Origin: Betaproteobacteria bacterium
Lineage (GTDB): Bacteria > Pseudomonadota > Gammaproteobacteria > Burkholderiales > SG8-41
DNA: 43,659 nucleotides
Reading direction: 5' to 3'
Assembly (NCBI GenBank): GCA_025363575.1
Contig: JANYDM010000046.1
Span: forward strand, 1-43,659
Under the pieces are notes generated by a model. The model was not told where the DNA came from, searched no databases, and saw nothing but the letters and a program-made list of their open reading frames with translations. Position numbers and translations under genes: made by a program. Positions 26,963-33,905 of the stretch are shown piece by piece. Numbering within the stretch: the stretch's first letter is position 1; each line of letters starts with the position of its first letter.

Positions 26963-26986
26963 TCGGTCGTTTGCCGGTCGAGGTGC

Positions 26987-27005
26987 AAAAAAAGACGCGG
27001 GCGTC
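26987..27005 (-). terminator. Intrinsic terminator of the K+ channel/universal stress protein transcript
   Basis: On the reverse strand the palindrome GACGCCCGCGTC is followed directly by seven T residues, a textbook intrinsic terminator placed about 35 bases after the channel stop. A second small hairpin (stems 27018-27023 and 27029-27034) lies between. Confidence 0.75.
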
Positions 27006-27040
27006 ACGCAATATTTGCGCCGCTTTTCGCGGCGGGGCCC

Positions 27041-27460
27041 TCATTGATCCCACGAGTAGAAGCGCTGGATCGCAGCGATAACCAGCGCGGTCGTCCAGCC
27101 GAAGATGATCATGCCATTGGCGCCTTCGAACGAGCCGAGCAGCCGCCAGTCGTGCGAGAGGACGACGTCGCCATAACCGACGGTCGTAAAACTGGCCGTC
27201 GAGAAATACAGCGCTTCTTCAAACGACGGAATCGCGCCGGCGGCGACGTAAACGGCAGCCCACATCCAAACATCGATGATGACTGCCAGAAACATGAACA
27301 ATACAAACAGGACGATGATGAGCGTCGCGTGGTGATGCTCGAATTCGCGCTCGCGCGTGCGCAGGCGTTCGAGTGCGCGGAGGCCACCCAGCATGAAAAC
27401 TGCCTGAATGATTACGCTGGCGCCGACCAGGCACCCGCCCAGGATGATTTGATTTACCAC
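27041..27460 (-). CDS. Two-span potassium channel
   Basis: A 139-residue membrane protein with two or three hydrophobic segments, a pore helix and the K+ selectivity filter TTVGYGDV. It lacks an RCK/TrkA-N domain or a cyclic-nucleotide domain, so gating is not evident. It follows the universal stress protein gene on the same strand after 48 bases, with a CCTCC (GGAGG) ribosome site at 27468-27472, and is closed by an intrinsic terminator. Co-transcription places it under the FNR box at 28071. Confidence 0.88.
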   Translation of the reverse strand: MVNQIILGGCLVGASVIIQAVFMLGGLRALERLRTREREFEHHHATLIIVLFVLFMFLAVIIDVWMWAAVYVAAGAIPSFEEALYFSTASFTTVGYGDVVLSHDWRLLGSFEGANGMIIFGWTTALVIAAIQRFYSWDQ

Positions 27461-27508
27461 TCGTATTCCTCCGGCCCTCGCCCCCGGAAATGCGCGGCAT
27501 GCGGGCGG

Positions 27509-27976
27509 CTATTTTTTCCCGCGCGTTTTACGGTCGGGCGACCTGACCATCAGGACGGGAACCGGCGACGTGCGCAGGACGGATTCGGCGTCGCTGCCAA
27601 GGGCCATGCGGCTGAAACCGCGATGGCCGTGAGTTCCCATGACAATGAGGTCGGCTTTCCATTTTTTCGCCTCGCGTACCACGATATCCGACACGGGTTG
27701 CCCGGCGGTTTCGAACAGAGCAGTGTCTACCTTGACGCGATGCTTGTGCACGAGGACGAGCGCATTCTTTATCGCGCGTTTCCCGGCGGCACGCAGTGCA
27801 TCGAGCAGGTTGCCGGCATTGATGAGGCTTTCGATATTTTGCGCAATGACGAATTCGTCCACCACGCTGATCAGGCGCAGCCGCGCGCGCTGGTCAATCG
27901 CTACGCGTACCGCTTCCTGCAGTCCCAGCGTGGAGGTGTGACTGCCGTCAACGGGGACCAGTATTCGCTGATACAT
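27509..27976 (-). CDS. Universal stress protein (UspA family)
   Basis: A 155-residue cytoplasmic protein starting at 27976 (MYQRILVPVDGS) behind AAGGAGCC. The ATP-binding signature VMGTHGHRGFSRMALGSDAE is intact, so it is of the nucleotide-binding type. A longer start at 28027 adds an unrelated leader. It is the first gene of a transcript with the K+ channel, and an FNR box with a TATTAA -10-like hexamer lies upstream, fitting the known low-oxygen induction of such proteins. Confidence 0.92.
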   Translation of the reverse strand: MYQRILVPVDGSHTSTLGLQEAVRVAIDQRARLRLISVVDEFVIAQNIESLINAGNLLDALRAAGKRAIKNALVLVHKHRVKVDTALFETAGQPVSDIVVREAKKWKADLIVMGTHGHRGFSRMALGSDAESVLRTSPVPVLMVRSPDRKTRGKK

Positions 27977-28283
27977 GATGGCTCCTTGGCAAAAGTGGGT
28001 GAAGAGCCGCACCAACCCTCGATCCACGACCGGCCCGGAACCATTTAATACCCGCGGGTAACAACATCATTTGATCCAAATCAAGCTGCGCGCCTGACGG
28101 CGGCGTCAAAGTGTGTCCATGCGATACCGAAAAGAATCGAAAAGCATGCATTCACTGACTGGCAGGTTGTCCGGATCACGGTCGATCAGGCTCACGCGCA
28201 TAAAATACGCGCGCCTGTACCTGGAGGGGTCGACTTGCGCTGCGGTTTTGCGCGCAGGATTAAACCGCAGATGGAGGATGTCG
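27977..28283. other. Divergent control region between the universal stress protein and small cytochrome genes
   Basis: About 307 bases. It holds the FNR box at 28071-28084. Toward the stress protein, TATTAA (reverse strand, 28050-28045) sits at a -10 spacing. Toward the cytochrome, about 200 bases remain between box and start; the frame is open from 28113 but this part has no ribosome site or leader-like sequence, so I treat it as untranslated. No RNA gene was recognised. Confidence 0.5.
28071..28084 (-). promoter_or_regulatory. FNR box of the universal stress protein/K+ channel transcript
   Basis: TTGATCCAAATCAA is a perfect TTGAT-N4-ATCAA site. Read toward the reverse strand, TATTAA lies where the -10 element of a class II promoter is expected. 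Read forward, no good -10 is visible, although the small cytochrome gene could also respond. Confidence 0.85.
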
Positions 28284-28577
28284 ATGAAATCGATGCTCAC
28301 GCTATGCTTTGTAATGCTTGGCGTCTCCGCGGCGGTCAGCGCACAACCCACGCGCGACCCGACGCGCGGCGAGCTGCTGTATACGACACATTGCATTTCC
28401 TGCCACACTGCCCAAGTCCATTGGCGGGAAAAGAAAATCGCCGGCGACTGGATATCCCTGCAGTTCCAGGTGCGCCGCTGGCAGGGCAATATCGGACTCG
28501 GATGGAGCAATGAGGACATTGGGCAAGTCGCGCGCTACCTGAATGCACTCTATTACCGCTATCCCGCGCCGGATTGA
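28284..28577 (+). CDS. Small periplasmic monoheme cytochrome c without a methionine ligand
   Basis: A 97-residue protein starting at 28284, six bases after GGAGG. A signal peptide ends about VSAAVSA; the mature part has one heme motif CISCH, and no methionine anywhere after the leader. The nearby His in TAQVHWREKK could be the second axial ligand, or the heme may be five-coordinate. The end (GWSNEDIGQVARYLNALYYR) is the usual C-terminal helix of class I cytochromes. It sits alone between the FNR box region and fnr; its partner is unknown. Confidence 0.85.
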   Translation: MKSMLTLCFVMLGVSAAVSAQPTRDPTRGELLYTTHCISCHTAQVHWREKKIAGDWISLQFQVRRWQGNIGLGWSNEDIGQVARYLNALYYRYPAPD

Positions 28578-28646
28578 GCGGGCAATATTGAAATACCGCT
28601 GGACTGGAAGCAGACAGTTATCGGCTTGAATTAGCCTGCTGCGCGA

Positions 28647-29393
28647 TTACTGACGGGCGCCCGCGCATTGCCCCAGTAGCTCGCGCAGGCGTACGGGGTC
28701 TTTGATCTCGATACTCTTGTTCTGCACCGCGACGATGCCTTCGCTCTGGAAATGCGAGAAGGCGCGGCTGACGGTTTCGAGTTTCAAGCCGAGGTAGCTG
28801 CCGATCTCCTCGCGCGTCATGCGCAGGATGAACTGCGTCGCCGAGTAGCCGCGCGCGGCGAAGCGTTGCGACAGGGTGAGCAGGAACGCGGCGAGCCTCT
28901 CCTCTGCTCGCATGCTGCCGAGCAGCAGCATCACGCCATAGTCGCGCGCGATCTCGCGGCTCATGATGCGGTGAAAGTGCTGCTGCAGGTTGGGGATGTC
29001 GCGGCTCAGGCGCTCGAGCTCGCCGAACGGGATTTCGCACACTTCGCTGTTTTCGAGCGCGACTGCGTCGGAGAGGTGCTTGCCCGAGCCGATCGCGTCC
29101 ATGCCCAGCAGTTCGCCCATCATGTGGAAGCCCGCGACCTGCTCGCGGCCGTCGTCGTGCATCACGCAGCTCTTGAGAAAGCCGGTGCGCACGGCATACA
29201 GCGACTGCAGCGGGTTGCCGGCGCGATATAGATAATCGCCGCGCTTGACTGCGCGCTTGCGGTTGACCAGCGAGTCAAGACGGTCAATTTCCTGCAGGTC
29301 GAGCCCGGCCGGCAGGCAAAGTTCGCTCAGGCTGCACGACGAGCAGGCGCTGCGCAGTTGGGCGACGTTGATGGGGATGGTTTTGGCTTGCAT
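28647..29393 (-). CDS. fnr: Oxygen-sensing transcription regulator FNR
   Basis: A 248-residue CRP/FNR-family regulator starting at 29393. Cluster cysteines are Cys17, Cys20, Cys26 (CSSCSLSELC) and Cys119 (EVCEIPF), the four needed for the oxygen-labile 4Fe-4S centre. The effector domain includes GFHMMGELLGMDAIGSGKH, nearly identical in pattern to E. coli FNR. The C-terminal HTH (MTREEIGSYLGLKLETVSRAF) has the E-x2-SR contacts that read TTGAT half-sites, agreeing with the six boxes in this window. Longer in-frame starts up to 29504 run through an FNR box and into hemN, so they are unlikely. Confidence 0.95.
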   Translation of the reverse strand: MQAKTIPINVAQLRSACSSCSLSELCLPAGLDLQEIDRLDSLVNRKRAVKRGDYLYRAGNPLQSLYAVRTGFLKSCVMHDDGREQVAGFHMMGELLGMDAIGSGKHLSDAVALENSEVCEIPFGELERLSRDIPNLQQHFHRIMSREIARDYGVMLLLGSMRAEERLAAFLLTLSQRFAARGYSATQFILRMTREEIGSYLGLKLETVSRAFSHFQSEGIVAVQNKSIEIKDPVRLRELLGQCAGARQ

Positions 29394-29433
29394 GGACCGC
29401 TGCCGGTAGATGGGCATTGATTTTACGTGGTTC

Positions 29434-29447
29434 TTGACGTGGATCAA
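29434..29447. promoter_or_regulatory. FNR box shared by divergent fnr and hemN
   Basis: TTGACGTGGATCAA lies about 40 bases from the ATG of each gene. It could activate hemN (a -10-like TAATCA is at 29471-29476) and at the same time autoregulate fnr. A class II promoter toward hemN would start transcription within a few bases of the ATG chosen here, giving a very short leader. Confidence 0.8.
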
Positions 29448-29484
29448 ACCGGAAATCCGCGCTTGCCGAATAATCATCGTCATC

Positions 29485-30903
29485 ATGCCTGTAACGACAG
29501 CCACAAGCCCGCCGCCGGCGGCATCGCGGGTCGAGATCGACTTCGATATTATCCGGCAATTCGACCAGCACGGGCCGCGCTACACCTCCTACCCGACTGC
29601 CGACCGCTTTGTCGAATCGTTCGACGCGGCGGCTTATGAGTCGTGGCTGGCGCGCCGCAACGTCGGCCCTATTGCGCGGCCGCTCGAATTGTACGTACAC
29701 CTGCCGTTTTGCAGCACGCTGTGTTTTTATTGCGGCTGTAATAAAGTCATTACGCGGGATGGCGCCAAAGGCGATATCTATCTCAAATACCTGTGCCAGG
29801 AAATCGTCCTGCAGGCCAGCGCGCTGGCCGACGACAAAAAGGTCGCGCACATGCACTGGGGCGGCGGCACGCCGAATTTCTTCGGCCTGGGGCAGCTCAT
29901 AGATCTGACGAGGCAGTTGCGCGGTCATTTCGATTTCGACCTCGCTGGCGATTATTCGATCGAGCTCGATCCGCGCACCGTGGACAACGCATACGTCTCC
30001 GGATTGCGCGAACTGGGTTTCAACCGTGTGAGCATAGGCGTGCAGGATTTCGATCCTGACGTGCAGCGCGCGGTGCACCGCATACAAAGCGAAGCGCAGA
30101 CGCGGGTAGTCATCGACGCGGCGCGCGCCAACGGCTTCCGCTCGATCAACGTCGATCTGATATACGGGCTGCCGAAACAGTCGCTGTTGAGTTTCGAGCG
30201 CACGCTTGAGCGCGTGGTCGCTGCGGAGCCCGACCGCATTGCCGTATACAACTACGCGCATCTGCCGAACCTCTTTAAGCCGCAGCGCCGCATACAGGTA
30301 TCCGACCTGCCGACGCCCGAGATTCGGCTCAAGCTACTGGCGCTGGCGATCCGCTGGCTAAATTCGGCCGACTATCAATATATTGGGATGGACCATTTTG
30401 CAAAGGCGACCGACTCGCTGGCGGTAGCGCAGCGCCGGGGCCTGCTGCACCGGAATTTTCAGGGCTATTCGACGCATGCAGACTGCGATCTGCTCGGACT
30501 CGGGGTGAGCGCCATCGGCAACATCGGCCCGACTTACAGCCAGAATTTCCGCACGCTCGAAAGCTATTACAACAGTCTCGACCACAACGAGCTGCCCGTC
30601 ATGCGCGGCATCGAGCTCTCCGCGGACGATTTGCTGCGGCGTGCCGTAATCGGGGCGCTCATGTGCCACTTCGCGGCGATCAAGGAATCTTTCGCAATCG
30701 CCTACCTGATCGATTTCGACAAGCATTTCGCCACCGAGCTCGCGGAACTGCGCGACTTCGCAGCGGCGGGCCTCGTCGAACTCGACGACTTCGAGATACG
30801 CGTCACGCCCAGAGGGCGGCTGCTTGTGCGCACTATCGCGATGGTCTTCGACCGCTATCTGCGCCAGGACCGCGAGCGCCGCCGCTATTCGCGCGTGATA
30901 TGA
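29485..30903 (+). CDS. hemN: Oxygen-independent coproporphyrinogen III oxidase HemN
   Basis: A 472-residue radical SAM enzyme. The cluster motif is Cys76-x3-Cys80-x2-Cys83 (PFCSTLCFYCGCN), with HMHWGGGTP, NRVSIGVQDFD and YGLPKQS following, and the C-terminal HemN domain (FQGYSTHADCDLLGLGVSAIG). It makes protoporphyrinogen IX from coproporphyrinogen III without oxygen, supplying heme for the cbb3 oxidase, NirK tail and cytochrome c proteins. An in-frame ATG at 29410 would place the FNR box inside the gene and is rejected. It overlaps the next gene by four bases. Confidence 0.96.
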   Translation: MPVTTATSPPPAASRVEIDFDIIRQFDQHGPRYTSYPTADRFVESFDAAAYESWLARRNVGPIARPLELYVHLPFCSTLCFYCGCNKVITRDGAKGDIYLKYLCQEIVLQASALADDKKVAHMHWGGGTPNFFGLGQLIDLTRQLRGHFDFDLAGDYSIELDPRTVDNAYVSGLRELGFNRVSIGVQDFDPDVQRAVHRIQSEAQTRVVIDAARANGFRSINVDLIYGLPKQSLLSFERTLERVVAAEPDRIAVYNYAHLPNLFKPQRRIQVSDLPTPEIRLKLLALAIRWLNSADYQYIGMDHFAKATDSLAVAQRRGLLHRNFQGYSTHADCDLLGLGVSAIGNIGPTYSQNFRTLESYYNSLDHNELPVMRGIELSADDLLRRAVIGALMCHFAAIKESFAIAYLIDFDKHFATELAELRDFAAAGLVELDDFEIRVTPRGRLLVRTIAMVFDRYLRQDRERRRYSRVI

Positions 30904-31640
30904 GCGCGCTGCTCGAACTCGCGATGGCCGCGGCTTTGTTGGGCGGTCTTGCAGGCGGCGTGCATTGCGCCGCCATGTGCGGCGGGATCGTGCATGCGCT
31001 CTGCGCCGCGCCTGGCGCACGCGGGCCATCCATGCGTTACCTGATCGGCTACAACATCGGTCGCATCGCGAGCTACGCGTTCGCCGGCGCGATTGCGGGA
31101 GCGGTTGGCCAGGCAGGCCTGTTGACGCGCGCGGCGCCGGTTTTGCAACCATTGTTGTTCGCGCTGGCGGGCTTCATGCTGATGGTCCTCGGGTTGTACC
31201 TTGCCGGCCTGCTGCCGCTGATGACGCGTATTGAGGCGGCTGGCGCCAGGCTGTGGCGTGCGATACAGCCGTGGACACGCGGCTTGCTGCCGGTAAATTC
31301 GCTGCCGCGCGCGCTGGGTATCGGCGCGTTATGGGGCTGGTTGCCGTGCGGCATGGTCTACGCGGTGCTGTTGACGGCGCTGGCCATGGGCAGCGCCTGG
31401 CAAGGCGCGGCAGTGATGCTCGCATTTGGTTTGGGGACGCTGCCGAACCTGCTTGGCATCGGGCTGATGTGGAAACGGGTAGGTCTCTTGCGCCGCGCCG
31501 GCGCGCTGCGCCGCTTCGCCGGTTGCACGGTCGCCTTGTTCGGCGTCTACAGCCTCACCGGATTGTTTCGGCCGCCAATGCTTATGGGTAATGGTTTGCT
31601 GTGCTACGTCGTGCCCGGCCTTGGCACGTGGTCGCAGTGA
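30900..31640 (+). CDS. SafE-like membrane protein (COG2836 type), likely copper homeostasis
   Basis: A 246-residue protein with about six membrane spans. The paired motifs GGVHCAAMCGGIVHAL in the first span and GWLPCGMVYAVL in the fourth are the hallmark of the sulfite-exporter-TauE/SafE-annotated group related to DsbD/CcdA-like membrane domains. Members cluster with cbb3 oxidase genes in many proteobacteria and a role in copper supply has been proposed; sulfite export is unlikely. Its start overlaps the hemN stop (ATGA), so it belongs to the FNR-linked hemN transcript. Confidence 0.87.
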   Translation: MSALLELAMAAALLGGLAGGVHCAAMCGGIVHALCAAPGARGPSMRYLIGYNIGRIASYAFAGAIAGAVGQAGLLTRAAPVLQPLLFALAGFMLMVLGLYLAGLLPLMTRIEAAGARLWRAIQPWTRGLLPVNSLPRALGIGALWGWLPCGMVYAVLLTALAMGSAWQGAAVMLAFGLGTLPNLLGIGLMWKRVGLLRRAGALRRFAGCTVALFGVYSLTGLFRPPMLMGNGLLCYVVPGLGTWSQ

Positions 31641-31652
31641 GCTGGCGCGATG

Positions 31653-31666
31653 TTGACCCAAATCAA
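31653..31666 (+). promoter_or_regulatory. FNR box and class II promoter of the second universal stress protein gene
   Basis: TTGACCCAAATCAA has one change from consensus. TAATCT at 31688-31693 is at the expected -10 position, giving a start near 31701 and a ribosome site (GGAGG) before the ATG at 31733. The core differs from the box at 28071 by a single base. Confidence 0.86.
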
Positions 31667-31732
31667 TATCGCGCATCGCGCGGCTGCTAATCTGTATTTG
31701 TCGTTCTTTTAAACCGCTTTAACGGAGGTCAT

Positions 31733-32179
31733 ATGTACAAACGCATTCTGCTGCCCACCGACGGCTCGAGGCTTTCGGCTAAAGCCGTCAGGCAGGCCGT
31801 GCAATTCGCAAAATCTACCGGCGCGAAGCTGACCGCCATTCATGCCTCGCCCGAATTTCGCAGTGTGATGGAGGATGGTTTCATCCAACCCAGCCTCCCG
31901 GCCTTCAGGAAGCGGTTCGAGGAGCGGAGCATCGAGCGCTCGCAAGCGGTGCTCAGACCTGTTAAATCAATGGCGGCGGCCGCCGGCGTCCGCTGCGAAT
32001 GCGTTTCAGTCATCAATGATCTGCCTTACGAAGCAATCATCAAGCAAGCCAAAAAAGCCAGATGCGATCTGATTTTGATGGCGTCCCACGGTCGCACCGG
32101 ACTGTCGACCATCTTGCTCGGCAGCGAAACTTCCAAGGTGCTTGCCCATTCGAAGATCCCGGTACTGGTCGTGCGTTGA
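31733..32179 (+). CDS. Universal stress protein (UspA family)
   Basis: A 148-residue protein starting MYKRILLPTDGSRLSAKAV, with the nucleotide-binding signature ASHGRTGLSTILLGSETSKV intact. GGAGG precedes the ATG. It stands alone behind its own FNR box at the end of the respiratory island. It is a different subgroup from the stress protein at 27509; low-oxygen survival is the likely role. Confidence 0.93.
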   Translation: MYKRILLPTDGSRLSAKAVRQAVQFAKSTGAKLTAIHASPEFRSVMEDGFIQPSLPAFRKRFEERSIERSQAVLRPVKSMAAAAGVRCECVSVINDLPYEAIIKQAKKARCDLILMASHGRTGLSTILLGSETSKVLAHSKIPVLVVR

Positions 32180-32280
32180 TACTGACGGGCTGCCGCTGCC
32201 TGAGACTGCGTTCCGCGCCAGTAAAAAGAGAGCGAGCGGTGCGTCTGAACCGTGACGATGTGAGGTAAAGTGCTTTCCTT

Positions 32281-32307
32281 CGCGCCGCGTGCCCGTTGCG
32301 CGGCGCG
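32281..32307 (+). other. GC-rich hairpin just upstream of the cupin gene
   Basis: CGCGCCGCG and CGCGGCGCG form a perfect nine-base stem with a nine-base loop, ending about 10 bases before the ribosome site GGAGG of the cupin gene. No U tract follows. It could be a terminator-like end of the preceding transcript or an RNA hairpin in the cupin leader. Confidence 0.5.
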
Positions 32308-32329
32308 TCCGGGACAAGGAGGAAGGCAC

Positions 32330-32794
32330 ATGGAAGTTAAATCGACTTTGAAGGTGATCAATCAGACGGACTGTCCCGGCCGGCGCGGCGTGACGGACGG
32401 GCAGACGTATCAGCGCATGATCGGGTGCCCGGAAATCGTAGAGACCGATCGCGTGCGGCTGGGTCGCGCGACGTACAAGCCCGGCACTTACGAGCAATTG
32501 CACTGGCACCCGATAGAGGCCTGCTACTACGTGATTTCCGGACATGCGACAGTGCGCAACATCGAAGGCAAGGAATATGAAGTCGGTCCCGGCTCGATGA
32601 TCTATGCGCCGCCCGGCATCGCCGGCGCGCACGAATGGGAGGTCAAAGAGTCGCTGGAGCTGCTCGATATCCGCGCGACGACGGAGACCAATCGCAAGAT
32701 CCAGTACACCGTGGACAAGGAAACGAAGCGGTCGTACATCGATCTCGAGGATCTCGCATACCGCGAGGCAATCAGTTTCAAGTCGCACTATTAA
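32330..32794 (+). CDS. Cupin-domain protein
   Basis: A 154-residue single-cupin protein starting at 32330 behind AAGGAGGAAGG. Motif one is EQLHWHPIEACYYVISGHA (two His and Glu as metal ligands) and motif two is GPGSMIYAPPGIAGAHEW. It is therefore a probable metal-dependent small enzyme or sugar/acid-binding protein in the cytoplasm. A Bug gene begins 22 bases downstream on the same strand, so the pair may take up and handle one carboxylate. Substrate unknown. Confidence 0.9.
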   Translation: MEVKSTLKVINQTDCPGRRGVTDGQTYQRMIGCPEIVETDRVRLGRATYKPGTYEQLHWHPIEACYYVISGHATVRNIEGKEYEVGPGSMIYAPPGIAGAHEWEVKESLELLDIRATTETNRKIQYTVDKETKRSYIDLEDLAYREAISFKSHY

Positions 32795-32816
32795 GAGCGG
32801 GAATGGGGAATGGGTG

Positions 32817-33785
32817 ATGGGTGACATGTTCACGAACCTTCTTGCTGCTGCGTTTTGTGCGCTGACTGCCGGCGCAGTGCTTGCCCAATCGTATCCGTCC
32901 AAATCCATCCGCATGATCATGCCGTTCCCGCCGGGCGGGCCGACGGATATCGTCGGGCGGCTGGTGGCGGCGAAAGTGTCCGAGCAGATCGGCCAATCGG
33001 TAGTTGCGGACAGCCGCCCGGGTGCGAGCGGCAACGTGGGGTTGGAGATCGCATCGAAGTCGCCGCCCGACGGCTACACGATAGTCCTGAGCTCGCCGGT
33101 GATTGCGCTGAGCCCATTGCTCTATGGCAAGTTGAACTACGATCCGTGGAGAGACCTCGTCCCCATCGCGCTGGTAGGCGCGGTGCGCAACGTGTTCGTC
33201 ATTCATCCATCCGTGCCCGCTAAAACGCTCAGGGAATTTATTGAGATTGCGCGCAGGAATCCGGGCAAGCTCAATTACGGCTCGGGCGGCGTAGGCACGA
33301 CGACGCACCTTGCGCCGGAACTGCTCAAGAGCCTCGAGAAGCTCAACATCGTGCACGTGCCGTACAAGGGTTCGGGACTCGCGCTGATCGGGCTTGCCAG
33401 CGGGCAGGTGGATATGGAGGTGCTCGCTGCGCCGGCGGCACTGGGGCAGATCCAGGGCGGACGCGTACGCGCGCTGGCCGTGCTGTCACCCGAACGCATG
33501 CCCGATCTGCCGAACGTGCCGACTGCGCGTGAGCAGGGTTTTCCGAATTTCGACATCAGCGTGTGGTACGGCATGCTGGCGCCCGCAGGAACGCCGCGTG
33601 AAATCATCAACCGGCTCAACGCCGAGTTGATCAAGGCGGTAACGGCGCCTGAGATGAAACCGAAGCTGGCGCAGGCCGGCGTCGAGCCGTTGACCAGCAC
33701 GCCGGAAGAATTCGGCAAATTCATTCAGAGCGAGGCCGCGCGCTTCGACAAAGTAATCAGGGAAGCGGGGATAAAAGGAGAATAG
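32817..33785 (+). CDS. Bug/TctC-family periplasmic solute-binding protein
   Basis: A 322-residue protein. Starts at 32817 and 32826 are both possible; the frame open to 32604 overlaps the cupin gene. Signal peptide ending GAVLAQ, then YPSKSIRMIMPFPPGGPTD, GQSVVADSRPGASG, DGYTIVLSS and HVPYKGSG. It is close behind the cupin gene and followed by the heptamer-repeat region and the amidohydrolase. Ligand unknown. Confidence 0.94.
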   Translation: MGDMFTNLLAAAFCALTAGAVLAQSYPSKSIRMIMPFPPGGPTDIVGRLVAAKVSEQIGQSVVADSRPGASGNVGLEIASKSPPDGYTIVLSSPVIALSPLLYGKLNYDPWRDLVPIALVGAVRNVFVIHPSVPAKTLREFIEIARRNPGKLNYGSGGVGTTTHLAPELLKSLEKLNIVHVPYKGSGLALIGLASGQVDMEVLAAPAALGQIQGGRVRALAVLSPERMPDLPNVPTAREQGFPNFDISVWYGMLAPAGTPREIINRLNAELIKAVTAPEMKPKLAQAGVEPLTSTPEEFGKFIQSEAARFDKVIREAGIKGE

Positions 33786-33837
33786 GATTGAGGAGCGAGG
33801 ATTGAGGATAGCGTTATTACCTTCGCTTAAGAGCCGG

Positions 33838-33898
33838 CCTCAATCCTCAATCCTCAATCCTCAATCCTCAATCCTCAATCCTCAATCCTCAATCCTCA
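33838..33898 (+). repeat. Tandem heptamer repeat, eight copies of CCTCAAT plus a partial copy
   Basis: Eight uninterrupted copies run from 33838 to 33893, followed by CCTCA. Two reverse-complement units (GGATTGAGG at 33785-33793 and 33799-33807) lie upstream, so RNA from here could form alternative hairpins of variable register. The array ends seven bases before the ATG of the amidohydrolase at 33906, taking the place where a ribosome site should be. Heptamer arrays change copy number by slippage, so this may be a variable control region. Confidence 0.9.
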
Positions 33899-33905
33899 GA
33901 AGACT

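Noticed and set aside
25295..27007. 570-codon open frame on the reverse strand opposite the MgtA-like ATPase
   Set aside because: It is antisense to a protein with clear motifs, shows Arg/His-rich composition typical of a GC-rich shadow frame, and has no ribosome site.
28113..28283. Longer start for the small cytochrome c
   Set aside because: The added 57 residues would hide the signal peptide and have no ribosome site, whereas GGAGG stands six bases before 28284.
30900..31640. True sulfite exporter TauE
   Set aside because: HCAAMCGG and LPCGMVY motifs and the link to hemN and cbb3 genes point to the SafE-annotated copper-related group, not sulfonate metabolism.
33838..33898. The heptamer array as a CRISPR
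   Set aside because: Units are contiguous seven-base copies without spacers, and no cas gene is near.
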